Notes under the pieces: generated by a model | The model's input: the letters and a program-made list of their open reading frames with translations, nothing else | Databases searched by the model: none | What the model was told of the DNA's origin: nothing | Part shown: in pieces, positions 1 through 6,382 of the stretch | Layout: each line of letters opens with the position of its first letter | Numbering within the stretch: position 1 is the stretch's first letter | Translations under genes and position numbers: made by a program | Assembly (NCBI GenBank): GCA_945901665.1 | Contig: CAMDLJ010000106.1 | Span: forward strand, 1 to 8,055 | From: Bordetella parapertussis | Lineage (GTDB): Bacteria; Pseudomonadota; Gammaproteobacteria; Burkholderiales; Burkholderiaceae | Reading direction: 5' to 3' | Length of the DNA stretch: 8,055 bases

Positions 1-1576
1 CTCTGCCGGCGGTGGGGGCAAGGGCTTGCGTGTGGCCTTCAACGACAAAGAAACCCATGAAGGCTTTACCTCTTGTCGCAATGAGGCCCACAACAGTTTC
101 GGCGACGACCGTGTGTTCATTGAAAAGTTCGTGGAAGAACCTCGCCACATTGAAATTCAAGTGCTGGGAGACGCTCACGGACACGTCATTTTTCTCAATG
201 AGCGTGAATGCTCTATTCAGCGTCGGCACCAAAAGGTCATTGAAGAAGCGCCGTCACCTTTTATCAGTGACGAAACCAGGGCGGCCATGGGCGCCCAGGC
301 TGTTGCTTTGGCCAAAGCGGTTCAATACCAAAGCGCTGGAACGGTCGAGTTTGTGGTGGGCAAGGATCAGAGCTTTTACTTTTTGGAGATGAATACCCGT
401 CTTCAAGTTGAACACCCTGTGACCGAATGCATCACCGGATTGGACTTGGTGGAGTGGATGATTCGAATCGCTGCCGGAGAAAAATTGAGCTTGCAGCAAT
501 CGGAAGTCCAGCGCAATGGTTGGGCCATCGAATGCCGCATCAATGCAGAAGACCCCTTTCGAAATTTCCTGCCCTCCACCGGGCGACTGGTTCGATTCCG
601 GCCACCTGTTCAGACCATGTTCCAGGCCAACCCAGAGCAGTTGATGGGTGTGCGTGTGGATACCGGTGTGGTTGAGGGGGGTGAGATCCCCATGTTTTAT
701 GACTCGATGATTGCCAAACTCATCGTCCATGGTCGTGACAGAGCTGAGGCCATTGCCAAAATGCGAAATGCCTTGAATGGCTTTGTGATCCGCGGGGTCA
801 GCTCCAATATTCCTTTCCAATCTGCATTGCTGGCGCACCCCGACTTCATGTCGGGCGACTTCAACACGGGGTTTATTTCTGAACACTATGCCCATGGTTT
901 TCGGTCTGAAGATGTGAGCCATTCAGATGCCGACTTCTTGATTGCATTGGCCTCCTTTGTTCGCCGCAAGTCACGCGAGCGTGCGGCGGGCTTGAGCGGG
1001 CAACTGCCCGGCTATGACGTCAAAGTGGGCCAGCAATACACGGTCATCACCTTGGGCGCCCAAGGTGATCACAGCCATACCCAGGTGGAGGTCGATGACT
1101 CTGGGGGGCGACATGACACCGCTGTGATCAATGTGAACGGGAAAAATTACGCCATTGAGAGCCACTCTCGGTTGAATGATGTGGCGATTCATGGCACTGT
1201 CAACGGGCAGCCTTTCACGGCACAGGTTGAGCGAGGTTCCACCCAAAACCCCCTGGGCTTAAAAGTTCAACACAATGGTGCGAGCATTCAGGTGCTGGTG
1301 ATATCGCCTCGGATGGCCGAGCTTCACCGCTTGATGCCTTTCAAGGCCCCACCGGACTTGAGTCGGTTTGTGTTATCTCCCATGCCGGGTTTATTGGTGG
1401 AGGTGGCTGTTCAAGCTGGCCAAAAAGTCATGGCTGGCGAGCGCGTGGCCGTGATTGAAGCGATGAAAATGGAGAATGTTTTGTTTGCGGCCCAAGATGG
1501 CATCGTCAAATGTGTGGTGGCCGCAAAAGGTGAATCCTTATCGGTCGACCAAGTTATTTTGGAATTTGAATCATGA
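1..1576 (+). CDS. pccA: Biotin-dependent acyl-CoA carboxylase alpha subunit, probably propionyl-CoA carboxylase (5' truncated)
   Basis: The gene enters from upstream. The frame is open from base 2, whose first residues (SAGGGGKG) form the glycine-rich ATP-binding loop of biotin carboxylase, so roughly the first 150-160 residues are missing; 524 are visible. Numbering from base 2, the catalytic biotin-carboxylase motif [14 protein letters not shown] lies at about 129-142 and a conserved FYDSMIAKL segment at about 232-240. A middle region (about 320-440) links the subunits, and a C-terminal biotin carrier domain carries AMKMEN with the biotinylated lysine at about 489 (bases 1466-1468). The protein carboxylates its own biotin with ATP and bicarbonate and passes the carboxyl group to a separate beta subunit, not in the window. 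Propionyl-CoA is preferred as substrate because the next gene resembles methylmalonyl-CoA epimerase. Methylcrotonyl- or acetyl-CoA cannot be excluded from this subunit alone. Its stop overlaps the next start (ATGA). Family call is very sure, substrate moderate. Confidence 0.93.
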   Translation, partial: SAGGGGKGLRVAFNDKETHEGFTSCRNEAHNSFGDDRVFIEKFVEEPRHIEIQVLGDAHGHVIFLNERECSIQRRHQKVIEEAPSPFISDETRAAMGAQAVALAKAVQYQSAGTVEFVVGKDQSFYFLEMNTRLQVEHPVTECITGLDLVEWMIRIAAGEKLSLQQSEVQRNGWAIECRINAEDPFRNFLPSTGRLVRFRPPVQTMFQANPEQLMGVRVDTGVVEGGEIPMFYDSMIAKLIVHGRDRAEAIAKMRNALNGFVIRGVSSNIPFQSALLAHPDFMSGDFNTGFISEHYAHGFRSEDVSHSDADFLIALASFVRRKSRERAAGLSGQLPGYDVKVGQQYTVITLGAQGDHSHTQVEVDDSGGRHDTAVINVNGKNYAIESHSRLNDVAIHGTVNGQPFTAQVERGSTQNPLGLKVQHNGASIQVLVISPRMAELHRLMPFKAPPDLSRFVLSPMPGLLVEVAVQAGQKVMAGERVAVIEAMKMENVLFAAQDGIVKCVVAAKGESLSVDQVILEFES

Positions 1577-2067
1577 GCGCCAACCAACTTCGTCCTTTCA
1601 AGGTGTTGGGCATTCAACAAATCGCTATTGGGGGTTTGGATAAACATCGGTTGCGCCAACTGTGGGTGGATAAGCTGGGCTTGGCTTTGAGCGGGCACTT
1701 TGTGAGTGAAAGTGAAAATGTGGACGAAGACATTTGCACCATGGGTGCAGGCCCTTTCAAGGTTGAAGTCGATCTCATGCAACCCATGAATGCCGACAAA
1801 AAGCCAGCGGTTCATGCCACGCCACTGAACCATGTGGGTCTTTGGATTGACGACCTGGCCACGGCTGTGCAATGGCTCACGGCGCAAGGGGTGCGCATGG
1901 CGCCTGGGGGTATCCGCAAAGGTGCGGCGGGCTACGATATTTGCTTTTTACACCCCAAGTCGAATGATGAGTTCCCCATTGCGGGCGAGGGTGTGTTGAT
2001 CGAATTGGTGCAGGCGCCGCCCGAAGTGATCAATGCATTTTCGGCTTTGACCGCACAAGATCACTGA
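1573..2067 (+). CDS. VOC-superfamily protein, methylmalonyl-CoA epimerase-like
   Basis: A 164-residue protein with two vicinal-oxygen-chelate half-repeats: IQQIAIGG near residues 14-21 opens the first, and [10 protein letters not shown] near 85-94 opens the second. Candidate metal ligands are H87 in the second repeat and E144 in VLIELVQ. By eye, D67 (VDLMQP) falls where epimerases carry Gln/Glu, and Q16 falls where they carry the first His. The family binds a divalent metal and catalyses isomerisation, lyase or dioxygenase chemistry in the cytoplasm. Epimerases interconvert the (S) and (R) forms of methylmalonyl-CoA before the B12 mutase. Placement directly after a carboxylase alpha subunit, with an ATGA overlap implying translational coupling, supports that role. 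A weak GGA lies 9 bases before the ATG, inside the upstream gene. The glutamine at the first ligand position is odd and leaves the exact activity uncertain; a glyoxalase- or dioxygenase-like function remains possible. Confidence 0.85.
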   Translation: MSANQLRPFKVLGIQQIAIGGLDKHRLRQLWVDKLGLALSGHFVSESENVDEDICTMGAGPFKVEVDLMQPMNADKKPAVHATPLNHVGLWIDDLATAVQWLTAQGVRMAPGGIRKGAAGYDICFLHPKSNDEFPIAGEGVLIELVQAPPEVINAFSALTAQDH

Positions 2068-2070
2068 GGA
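2066..2070 (+). promoter_or_regulatory. Ribosome binding site for the M20 amidohydrolase
   Basis: GAGGA lies 5 bases before the ATG at 2076 and overlaps the last two bases of the upstream TGA stop. This supports that ATG as the start and suggests the two genes are read from one transcript. Confidence 0.7.
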
Positions 2071-2075
2071 TTGTC

Positions 2076-3269
2076 ATGTTCCATATTTCTGACTTTGATG
2101 ACATGGGCTCGTTTGTGGCTTTGCGGCGTGACATTCATGCCCATCCCGAACTGGGTTTTGAAGAGCACCGAACCGCCTCCTTGGTGGCCGAACGTTTGCG
2201 CCAATGGGGAATTGAGGTGCATACCGGTATTGCAGGGACGGGCGTGGTGGGTGTGTTGCGGCAAGGCAATGGCCCCCGCAGCATTGGCTTGCGGGCTGAC
2301 CTCGATGCCTTGCCCTTGCAAGAAGAAAATCACTTTCCCCACCGGTCTACCCATGATGGCCGCATGCATGCTTGTGGCCATGATGGGCACACCACCATGC
2401 TGCTGGCTGCTGCTTGGTATTTGTCCAAGCACCGCGATTTCAGTGGAACGGTTCATTTCATTTTTCAACCCGCCGAAGAAATGGGCAAGGCCGGGGCCAA
2501 AAAGATGATTGAAGATGGATTGTTCAAGCGGTTTCCATGCGATGCGGTGTTTGCACTGCACAACTTTTCAATCGGTCGGGTGGGTACGTTTGCGCTGAAC
2601 CATGGCGCGTTGATGGCTTCCAGCAATACCTGGCGCGTGGTGATCAAGGGCAGCGGCACCCATGCCTCATTGCCGCACACCGGCACAGACCCGGTGGCAC
2701 CCACGATCGAATTGGCGCAGCAATTGCAAACGCTGATTCCCAAGGTGGTGCACTCCCGTGAGCGGGCTTTGTTGGCCGTGACCCAAATCCAAGGCTCTGG
2801 TGCACCCAATGTGATTCCTGATCAAGCATGGGTGGGGGGGACGGTTCGCACATTTTCTGAGTCCGTGACGGATGTGATTGAAAAAACGATGCGTCAAATG
2901 GCGTCGGGCATTGCACAAGCCCATGGCTGCACAGCTGAAGTGAGCTTTGTGCGCGCCTCCCCGCCCGTCGTCAACCATGTGGCAGAGGCCAAATTTGCCG
3001 CTGAGGTGATGCGAGAGGTGGTGGGTGCAGATGCCGTTGAAGAAAACTACGATGCCGTGATGAGCGCAGAAGATTTTGCCCACATGCTCAAAGTCAAGCC
3101 CGGTTGTTATGCCTTCATTGGCAATGGTGAAGGGGCGCACCGTTTGCCTGGGCATGGCGTTGGGCCTTGTTTGATCCACAATACCTCTTATGATTTCAAC
3201 GATGACATCTTGCCCGTAGGCGCGACTTACTTCGCTCGTTTGGCGCAACGCTGGTTGGCCCAAGCCTGA
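2076..3269 (+). CDS. M20 family metallo-amidohydrolase (hippurate hydrolase / N-acyl amino acid hydrolase type)
   Basis: A 397-residue protein of usual length for M20D carboxypeptidases/amidohydrolases. HAHPELGFEE (21-30) opens the catalytic domain and RADLDALP (73-80) follows. The metal ligands of the family are all present: C100 and H102 in HACGHDGH, E134/E135 in QPAEE, H162 in LHNFS, and H368 in LIHNTSYDFND. The central lid/dimerisation domain begins near 185, with the conserved GTHASLPH segment containing H196. The family hydrolyses amide bonds of N-acyl or N-aroyl amino acids (hippurate, acetyl amino acids, indole-acetyl conjugates) to a carboxylate plus an amino acid; no signal peptide is seen, so it acts in the cytoplasm. 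It lies 8 bp after the VOC gene and 22 bp before a solute-binding protein gene, so it is probably in the same operon. The actual substrate cannot be read from sequence. Family certainty is high. Confidence 0.93.
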   Translation: MFHISDFDDMGSFVALRRDIHAHPELGFEEHRTASLVAERLRQWGIEVHTGIAGTGVVGVLRQGNGPRSIGLRADLDALPLQEENHFPHRSTHDGRMHACGHDGHTTMLLAAAWYLSKHRDFSGTVHFIFQPAEEMGKAGAKKMIEDGLFKRFPCDAVFALHNFSIGRVGTFALNHGALMASSNTWRVVIKGSGTHASLPHTGTDPVAPTIELAQQLQTLIPKVVHSRERALLAVTQIQGSGAPNVIPDQAWVGGTVRTFSESVTDVIEKTMRQMASGIAQAHGCTAEVSFVRASPPVVNHVAEAKFAAEVMREVVGADAVEENYDAVMSAEDFAHMLKVKPGCYAFIGNGEGAHRLPGHGVGPCLIHNTSYDFNDDILPVGATYFARLAQRWLAQA

Positions 3270-3282
3270 ATCTAAACCTGAA

Positions 3283-3286
3283 AGGA
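3283..3286 (+). promoter_or_regulatory. Ribosome binding site for the Bug-family binding protein
   Basis: AGGA (within AAAGGA) lies 5 bases before the ATG at 3292. That start gives a well-formed signal peptide immediately after it, which supports the choice. Confidence 0.7.
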
Positions 3287-3291
3287 TCTTT

Positions 3292-4254
3292 ATGAAACGC
3301 AACCCTTTGGGCTGGCTTTTGTCAGCTGCTGTTTTGCTCATGGGTTTGAACACCACCGCCTTTGCGCAAAGGGTGATTCGCATCGTCGTTCCTTTCGGGC
3401 CAGGTGCTGTGCAAGACACGGTGGCACGAACCTTCAGCAATGAATTGGGGCAGTTGTTGGGCGCCACAGTGGTGATTGATAACCGCGCCGGTGCTGGCGG
3501 CACAGTAGGCACCGCCGCAGTGGCCAAGTCCGCCCCAGACGGCAACACTTTGGTGATGGCTGCGGCCAGCCATACCTTGGCGGGCCACATGTATGCCAAG
3601 CTTTCCTACGATCCCATCAAGGATTTCGCGCCTGTCTCTATGTTGGGTTATTCGGGCTATGTGATCGCCGCCCCGTCATCCATGGGCGTCAACAATTTGG
3701 CTGACTACATTCGACAAGTCAAATCAAAGTCCAAGCAACTCAATTACGCCTCAGCCGGTAATGGCAGTGCCACCCATTTGGGCATGGCTTCATTTTTGGC
3801 CAAGGCTGGCCTGGAGATGCAGCACATTCCCATGAAATCGACCGGCGACGCCGTCAATGAGGTGTTGGCTGACCGGGTTCAAGGGGTCACGGGTGCGACC
3901 ATTGGTTTGGTTGGCTTTCGCCAGGATCCGCGCATCAAATTATTGGCTTACACCGGGGCCAAGCGGTCTAAGTTTTTACCCGATTTACCCACGGTGTCCG
4001 AGTCTGGCTTAACAGGTTTTCGATTCGACTCTTGGTTTGGTTTGCTGGCGCCAGCTGGAACCCCCAAAGCCGAAATCGATAAGATCAACACAGCGTTTCA
4101 AAAAGCCATTGCCGATCCCGTTGTTCAAGATAGATTGTCGCGTGTTGGGTTAGAGGTGAGCACGGCAAGTCCTGAGGAATTCATGGCTATTTTGCGCGCC
4201 GACTGGGATAGTGCAGCAGCTATCGTGAAGGCCTCTGGGGCCAAGGTGGAGTGA
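3292..4254 (+). CDS. Bug/TctC-type periplasmic solute-binding protein of a tripartite tricarboxylate transporter
   Basis: A 320-residue protein with an N-terminal Sec signal peptide: MKR, a hydrophobic core at about 6-19, and a likely cleavage after AFA (residue 25). The mature part shows Bug-family landmarks: IVVPFGPG near the start with the ligand-binding loop, NRAGAGGTVGT, APDGNTL, YDPIKDFAPV, DLPTVSESGL and WFGLLAPAGTP. Such proteins capture small carboxylates (citrate-like acids, aromatic acids, amino acids and others) in the periplasm and deliver them to a TctA/TctB membrane pair or to sensors. No TctA or TctB gene is in the window, so this may be an orphan binding protein, which is common in Burkholderiales because the family is greatly expanded there. 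It is the last gene of the plus-strand block, 22 bp after the M20 hydrolase, hinting that it binds that enzyme's substrate or product (inference). Ligand unknown. Confidence 0.93.
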   Translation: MKRNPLGWLLSAAVLLMGLNTTAFAQRVIRIVVPFGPGAVQDTVARTFSNELGQLLGATVVIDNRAGAGGTVGTAAVAKSAPDGNTLVMAAASHTLAGHMYAKLSYDPIKDFAPVSMLGYSGYVIAAPSSMGVNNLADYIRQVKSKSKQLNYASAGNGSATHLGMASFLAKAGLEMQHIPMKSTGDAVNEVLADRVQGVTGATIGLVGFRQDPRIKLLAYTGAKRSKFLPDLPTVSESGLTGFRFDSWFGLLAPAGTPKAEIDKINTAFQKAIADPVVQDRLSRVGLEVSTASPEEFMAILRADWDSAAAIVKASGAKVE

Positions 4255-4289
4255 TGGGCTGAGCTGAGGTTGGATCAGCACATCAAAAG
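4255..4289. other. Short convergent intergenic gap
   Basis: These 35 bases lie between the stop codons of two converging genes. The only structure is a 5-bp inverted repeat, GCTGA (4263-4267) and TCAGC (4275-4279), with a 7-base loop. No T-run follows on either strand, so I do not call a rho-independent terminator. Confidence 0.5.
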
Positions 4290-4964
4290 TTAATTTGTGC
4301 GGTCCGTTGTCTTGGATTTCATGGCTTGAGCACGAGCGAGTGCCGCTTGAACCATTGATTTTTTGCGGCTTTGTTCGTCGATCGCCTTTGGGTTCGCGCT
4401 TTCCCCCCTGGTGATGTCCGCGGTCTCGACATGTGCTTGGACAGCATGGTCTGCTTGGATTTCAGAGGCTTGTTCGGCCAAGCGCGACCGGTGCGCAGCA
4501 TACCGGTCCCGCGCATGGTCGGCCGCTTTTGCGCTCCAGGCTTGCCAACCGGTGCGGTCGCCGCTGATATCTTCCATTTCAATGCAATCGACGGGACAGA
4601 CTGGCAGGCACAGCCCACAGCCTGTGCAGTGTTCTTCGATCACGGAATGCATGTGTTTGTTGCTGCCAAAAATGGCATCAGTGGGGCACACCGGCAGGCA
4701 CAAAGTACACCCAATGCACCAGCTTTCATCAATCCAAGCGATTTGGCGTGGCGCCTCAATGCCGTTTGCAGGATTCAATGGGCCAACAGGGCGGCCCGTG
4801 ATGGCGGCCAGTCGTTCAATGCCAATTTGGCCGCCTGGGGGGCATTGGTTGATTTCAGCAGAACCTTCTGCAATCGCTTTGGCGTACTGCGCACAATCTG
4901 GAAAACCGCAACGTGTGCACTGCGTCTGCGGCAATGCGGCCAGTATGCGATCGCTCAGGCTCAC
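4290..4964 (-). CDS. rsxB: RsxB/RnfB-like iron-sulfur protein (soluble, three 4Fe-4S clusters)
   Basis: A 224-residue protein with three predicted 4Fe-4S sites. An N-terminal Fe4S domain uses C16, C19, C24 and C41 (CTRCGFPDC...CPPGG). Two ferredoxin motifs follow: C83/C86/C89/C93 and C113/C116/C119/C123, the latter in CTGCGLCLPVCPVDC. The tail (about 140-224) is charged, Ala-rich and probably helical. RnfB in Rnf/Rsx complexes has an N-terminal membrane helix; this protein starts directly with the Fe4S domain and has none, so it is probably a cytoplasmic electron carrier of the short betaproteobacterial form annotated as RsxB. No other rnf/rsx genes are present in the window. Its start codon is GTG, sharing GTGA with the phaZ stop, and no strong Shine-Dalgarno sequence precedes it, so translation probably depends on coupling to phaZ. 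Family call is strong; membership of a true Rsx complex is unproven. Confidence 0.9.
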   Translation of the reverse strand: MSLSDRILAALPQTQCTRCGFPDCAQYAKAIAEGSAEINQCPPGGQIGIERLAAITGRPVGPLNPANGIEAPRQIAWIDESWCIGCTLCLPVCPTDAIFGSNKHMHSVIEEHCTGCGLCLPVCPVDCIEMEDISGDRTGWQAWSAKAADHARDRYAAHRSRLAEQASEIQADHAVQAHVETADITRGESANPKAIDEQSRKKSMVQAALARAQAMKSKTTDRTN

Positions 4965-6301
4965 GAGGTTTTTCGAGGTGCTCTGCGGGTTTTGGCTGGA
5001 ACCAGCTTTTTGCCAGGTGCCGACTTGTTTTGACCCACCACATGGTGGGCCAAGATGAAGTCACGCACCTGGGGGAAAACAATCTCACGCCAGCGACGGC
5101 CACTGAAAATACCGTAGTGACCTGCGCCAGGAACTTCCAAGTGTTTTTTATGGTTGCTGGAAATACCTGTGCAGAGTTGATGCGCGGCTTGGGTCTGACC
5201 TGAGCCAGAGATATCGTCCAACTCACCTTCGACCGTCAACAAGGCCGTGCCTTTGATGTCTTGGGGGCGAACGCGTTCAGCTTGGCCGCTGGAGTTGCGC
5301 ACATCCCAGGTGCCTTTGACCAGGGCAAACTCTTGAAACACTGTTTTGATGGTTTCCAAGTAATAGTCGGCATCCATGTCAAGTACAGCGTTGTACTCGT
5401 CGTAAAACTGGCGGTGAGATTCCGCGCTGGAGTTGTCGCCCTTGATCAGGTCTTTGAAATAGTCGTAGTGGCTTTTCAGATGCCGATCGGGATTCATGGC
5501 GACAAAGCCAGTGTGCTGCATAAAACCTGGGTATACACGCCTGCCAGCGCCCGGGAAATTTTGCGGAACCCGAAAAATCACATTGTTTTCAAACCATTCA
5601 AAGCTTTTATTCATGGCCAAATTGTTGACCGCTGTCGGGGATTTGCTGGCATCAATGGGGCCGCCCATCATGGTCATGGACTTGGGTAATTTTTCGCCTT
5701 GCGATGCCATCAGCGAGACTGCAGCCAGTACAGGAACCGTTGGCTGACACACGCTGACCACATGGCAGTGTCCATATTGCTTTTGCAAATGTTGAATGAA
5801 TTCACGGATGTAATGAACGTAATCGTCCAAGTGAAATTCACCCTCTGACATGGGAACCAATCGCGCGTTTTTCCAGTCGGTGACGTAGACCTTGTGGTCT
5901 GCCAGCATGGTCCTCACGGTGTCGCGCAACAAAGTGGCGTAGTGGCCGGAGAGGGGCGCCACGATCAGCACAACGGGCTGCACCTTGAGGCGGTTCAGGG
6001 TGGCTGGGTCATCGCTGAAACGCTTGAAGCGACGCAGTTCGCAAAAGGGCTTGTCAATCTCAATGCGTTCGTGGATCGCAATTTCTTGATCACCAATGGC
6101 CACGGTGCTGATGCCGAACTGAGGCTTTTCGTAATCTTTGCCCAAGCGATACATCAAATCGTAAGTGGCAGAAATTCTTTGTGAAAACGGGTTTTGACCC
6201 AGGGGAGATATGGGGTTGCTATAAACCTTGGCCGCTGCCTGTGCAAAGTCGGCAAAAGGTTCCATCAGGGACCGCTGGGCTTCGTAAATTTGATAGAGCA
6301 T
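4961..6301 (-). CDS. phaZ: Intracellular polyhydroxyalkanoate depolymerase
   Basis: A 446-residue alpha/beta-hydrolase resembling the intracellular PhaZ1 depolymerases of Cupriavidus/Ralstonia, which use a cysteine nucleophile. The start at 6301 gives MLYQIYEAQRS, the typical N-terminus of the family. A longer in-frame reading to 6346 adds 15 residues that do not look like the family and has no ribosome site as good as the AGGA 5 bases before 6301. The nucleophile is C185 in VSVCQPTVP. The likely acid is D362 or D363 in EGELDDISG, and the likely histidine is H395 in PGAGHYGIFSG. There is no signal peptide, as expected for an enzyme acting on native cytoplasmic granules to release 3-hydroxybutyrate monomers or oligomers. 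The last ~20 residues are rich in Lys, Arg, Pro and Ala. The stop overlaps the GTG of the ferredoxin gene. No synthase or phasin gene is in the window. Confidence 0.95.
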   Translation of the reverse strand: MLYQIYEAQRSLMEPFADFAQAAAKVYSNPISPLGQNPFSQRISATYDLMYRLGKDYEKPQFGISTVAIGDQEIAIHERIEIDKPFCELRRFKRFSDDPATLNRLKVQPVVLIVAPLSGHYATLLRDTVRTMLADHKVYVTDWKNARLVPMSEGEFHLDDYVHYIREFIQHLQKQYGHCHVVSVCQPTVPVLAAVSLMASQGEKLPKSMTMMGGPIDASKSPTAVNNLAMNKSFEWFENNVIFRVPQNFPGAGRRVYPGFMQHTGFVAMNPDRHLKSHYDYFKDLIKGDNSSAESHRQFYDEYNAVLDMDADYYLETIKTVFQEFALVKGTWDVRNSSGQAERVRPQDIKGTALLTVEGELDDISGSGQTQAAHQLCTGISSNHKKHLEVPGAGHYGIFSGRRWREIVFPQVRDFILAHHVVGQNKSAPGKKLVPAKTRRAPRKTS

Positions 6302-6306
6302 GGTGT

Positions 6307-6310
6307 TCCT
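6307..6310 (-). promoter_or_regulatory. Ribosome binding site deciding the phaZ start
   Basis: On the minus strand AGGA lies 5 bases before the ATG at 6301. It favours this start over the longer reading from 6346. Confidence 0.7.
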
Positions 6311-6324
6311 GTTTGACGCAAAGC

Positions 6325-6333
6325 AATATAACA
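6325..6333 (-). promoter_or_regulatory. Candidate extended -10 promoter of phaZ
   Basis: On the minus strand the sequence reads TGTTATATT, that is TG-N-TATATT, matching an extended -10 element with 5 of 6 bases of TATAAT. I see no convincing -35 hexamer at 16-18 bases. A start about 7 bases downstream would give a leader of roughly 15-20 bases containing the AGGA site. This is inferred from motif matching alone. Confidence 0.4.
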
Positions 6334-6341
6334 GTTGATTT

Positions 6342-6355
6342 TCCAATAAATTGGA
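6342..6355. promoter_or_regulatory. Perfect 14-bp palindrome upstream of phaZ, candidate operator
   Basis: TCCAAT-AA-ATTGGA is an inverted repeat with 6-base arms and a 2-base centre. It sits in the 81-bp gap between the aminotransferase stop and phaZ, centred about 20 bases upstream of the candidate extended -10, where a -35 element would normally be. A dimeric regulator bound there would block polymerase. A second short symmetric element, GGAG-TG-CTCC (6353-6362), overlaps its end. Neither resembles the CTGC...GCAG pattern described for PhaR. The centre is too tight to act as a terminator hairpin. Confidence 0.35.
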
Positions 6356-6382
6356 GTGCTCCCACCAAAATGAGACGTTGAA

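Noticed and set aside
254..922. Minus-strand open frame opposite the carboxylase gene
   Set aside because: Shadow of the biotin carboxylase domain; the translation shows no domain and is unusually rich in His and Gly.
2667..3599. Long minus-strand open frame (about 310 codons) opposite the M20 and Bug genes
   Set aside because: It lies fully antisense to two well-supported genes, spans their junction, and its translation is rich in Cys, His and Arg with no recognisable domain. It is an effect of codon bias.
4258..4279. Terminator hairpin in the convergent gap
   Set aside because: The stem is only 5 bp and no T-run follows on either strand.
4363..5058. Plus-strand open frames opposite the ferredoxin gene
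   Set aside because: The minus strand encodes a clear three-cluster ferredoxin. The plus-strand translations are Cys/Trp-rich without structure and cross into phaZ.
6302..6346. N-terminal extension of PhaZ starting at 6346
   Set aside because: The added 15 residues do not resemble PhaZ N-termini, the start would sit inside the palindrome region, and the ATG at 6301 has a well-placed AGGA.
6353..6370. Rho-independent terminator for the aminotransferase gene
   Set aside because: The GGAG/CTCC arms have a 2-base loop and no consistent T-run, so a stable terminator is unlikely.
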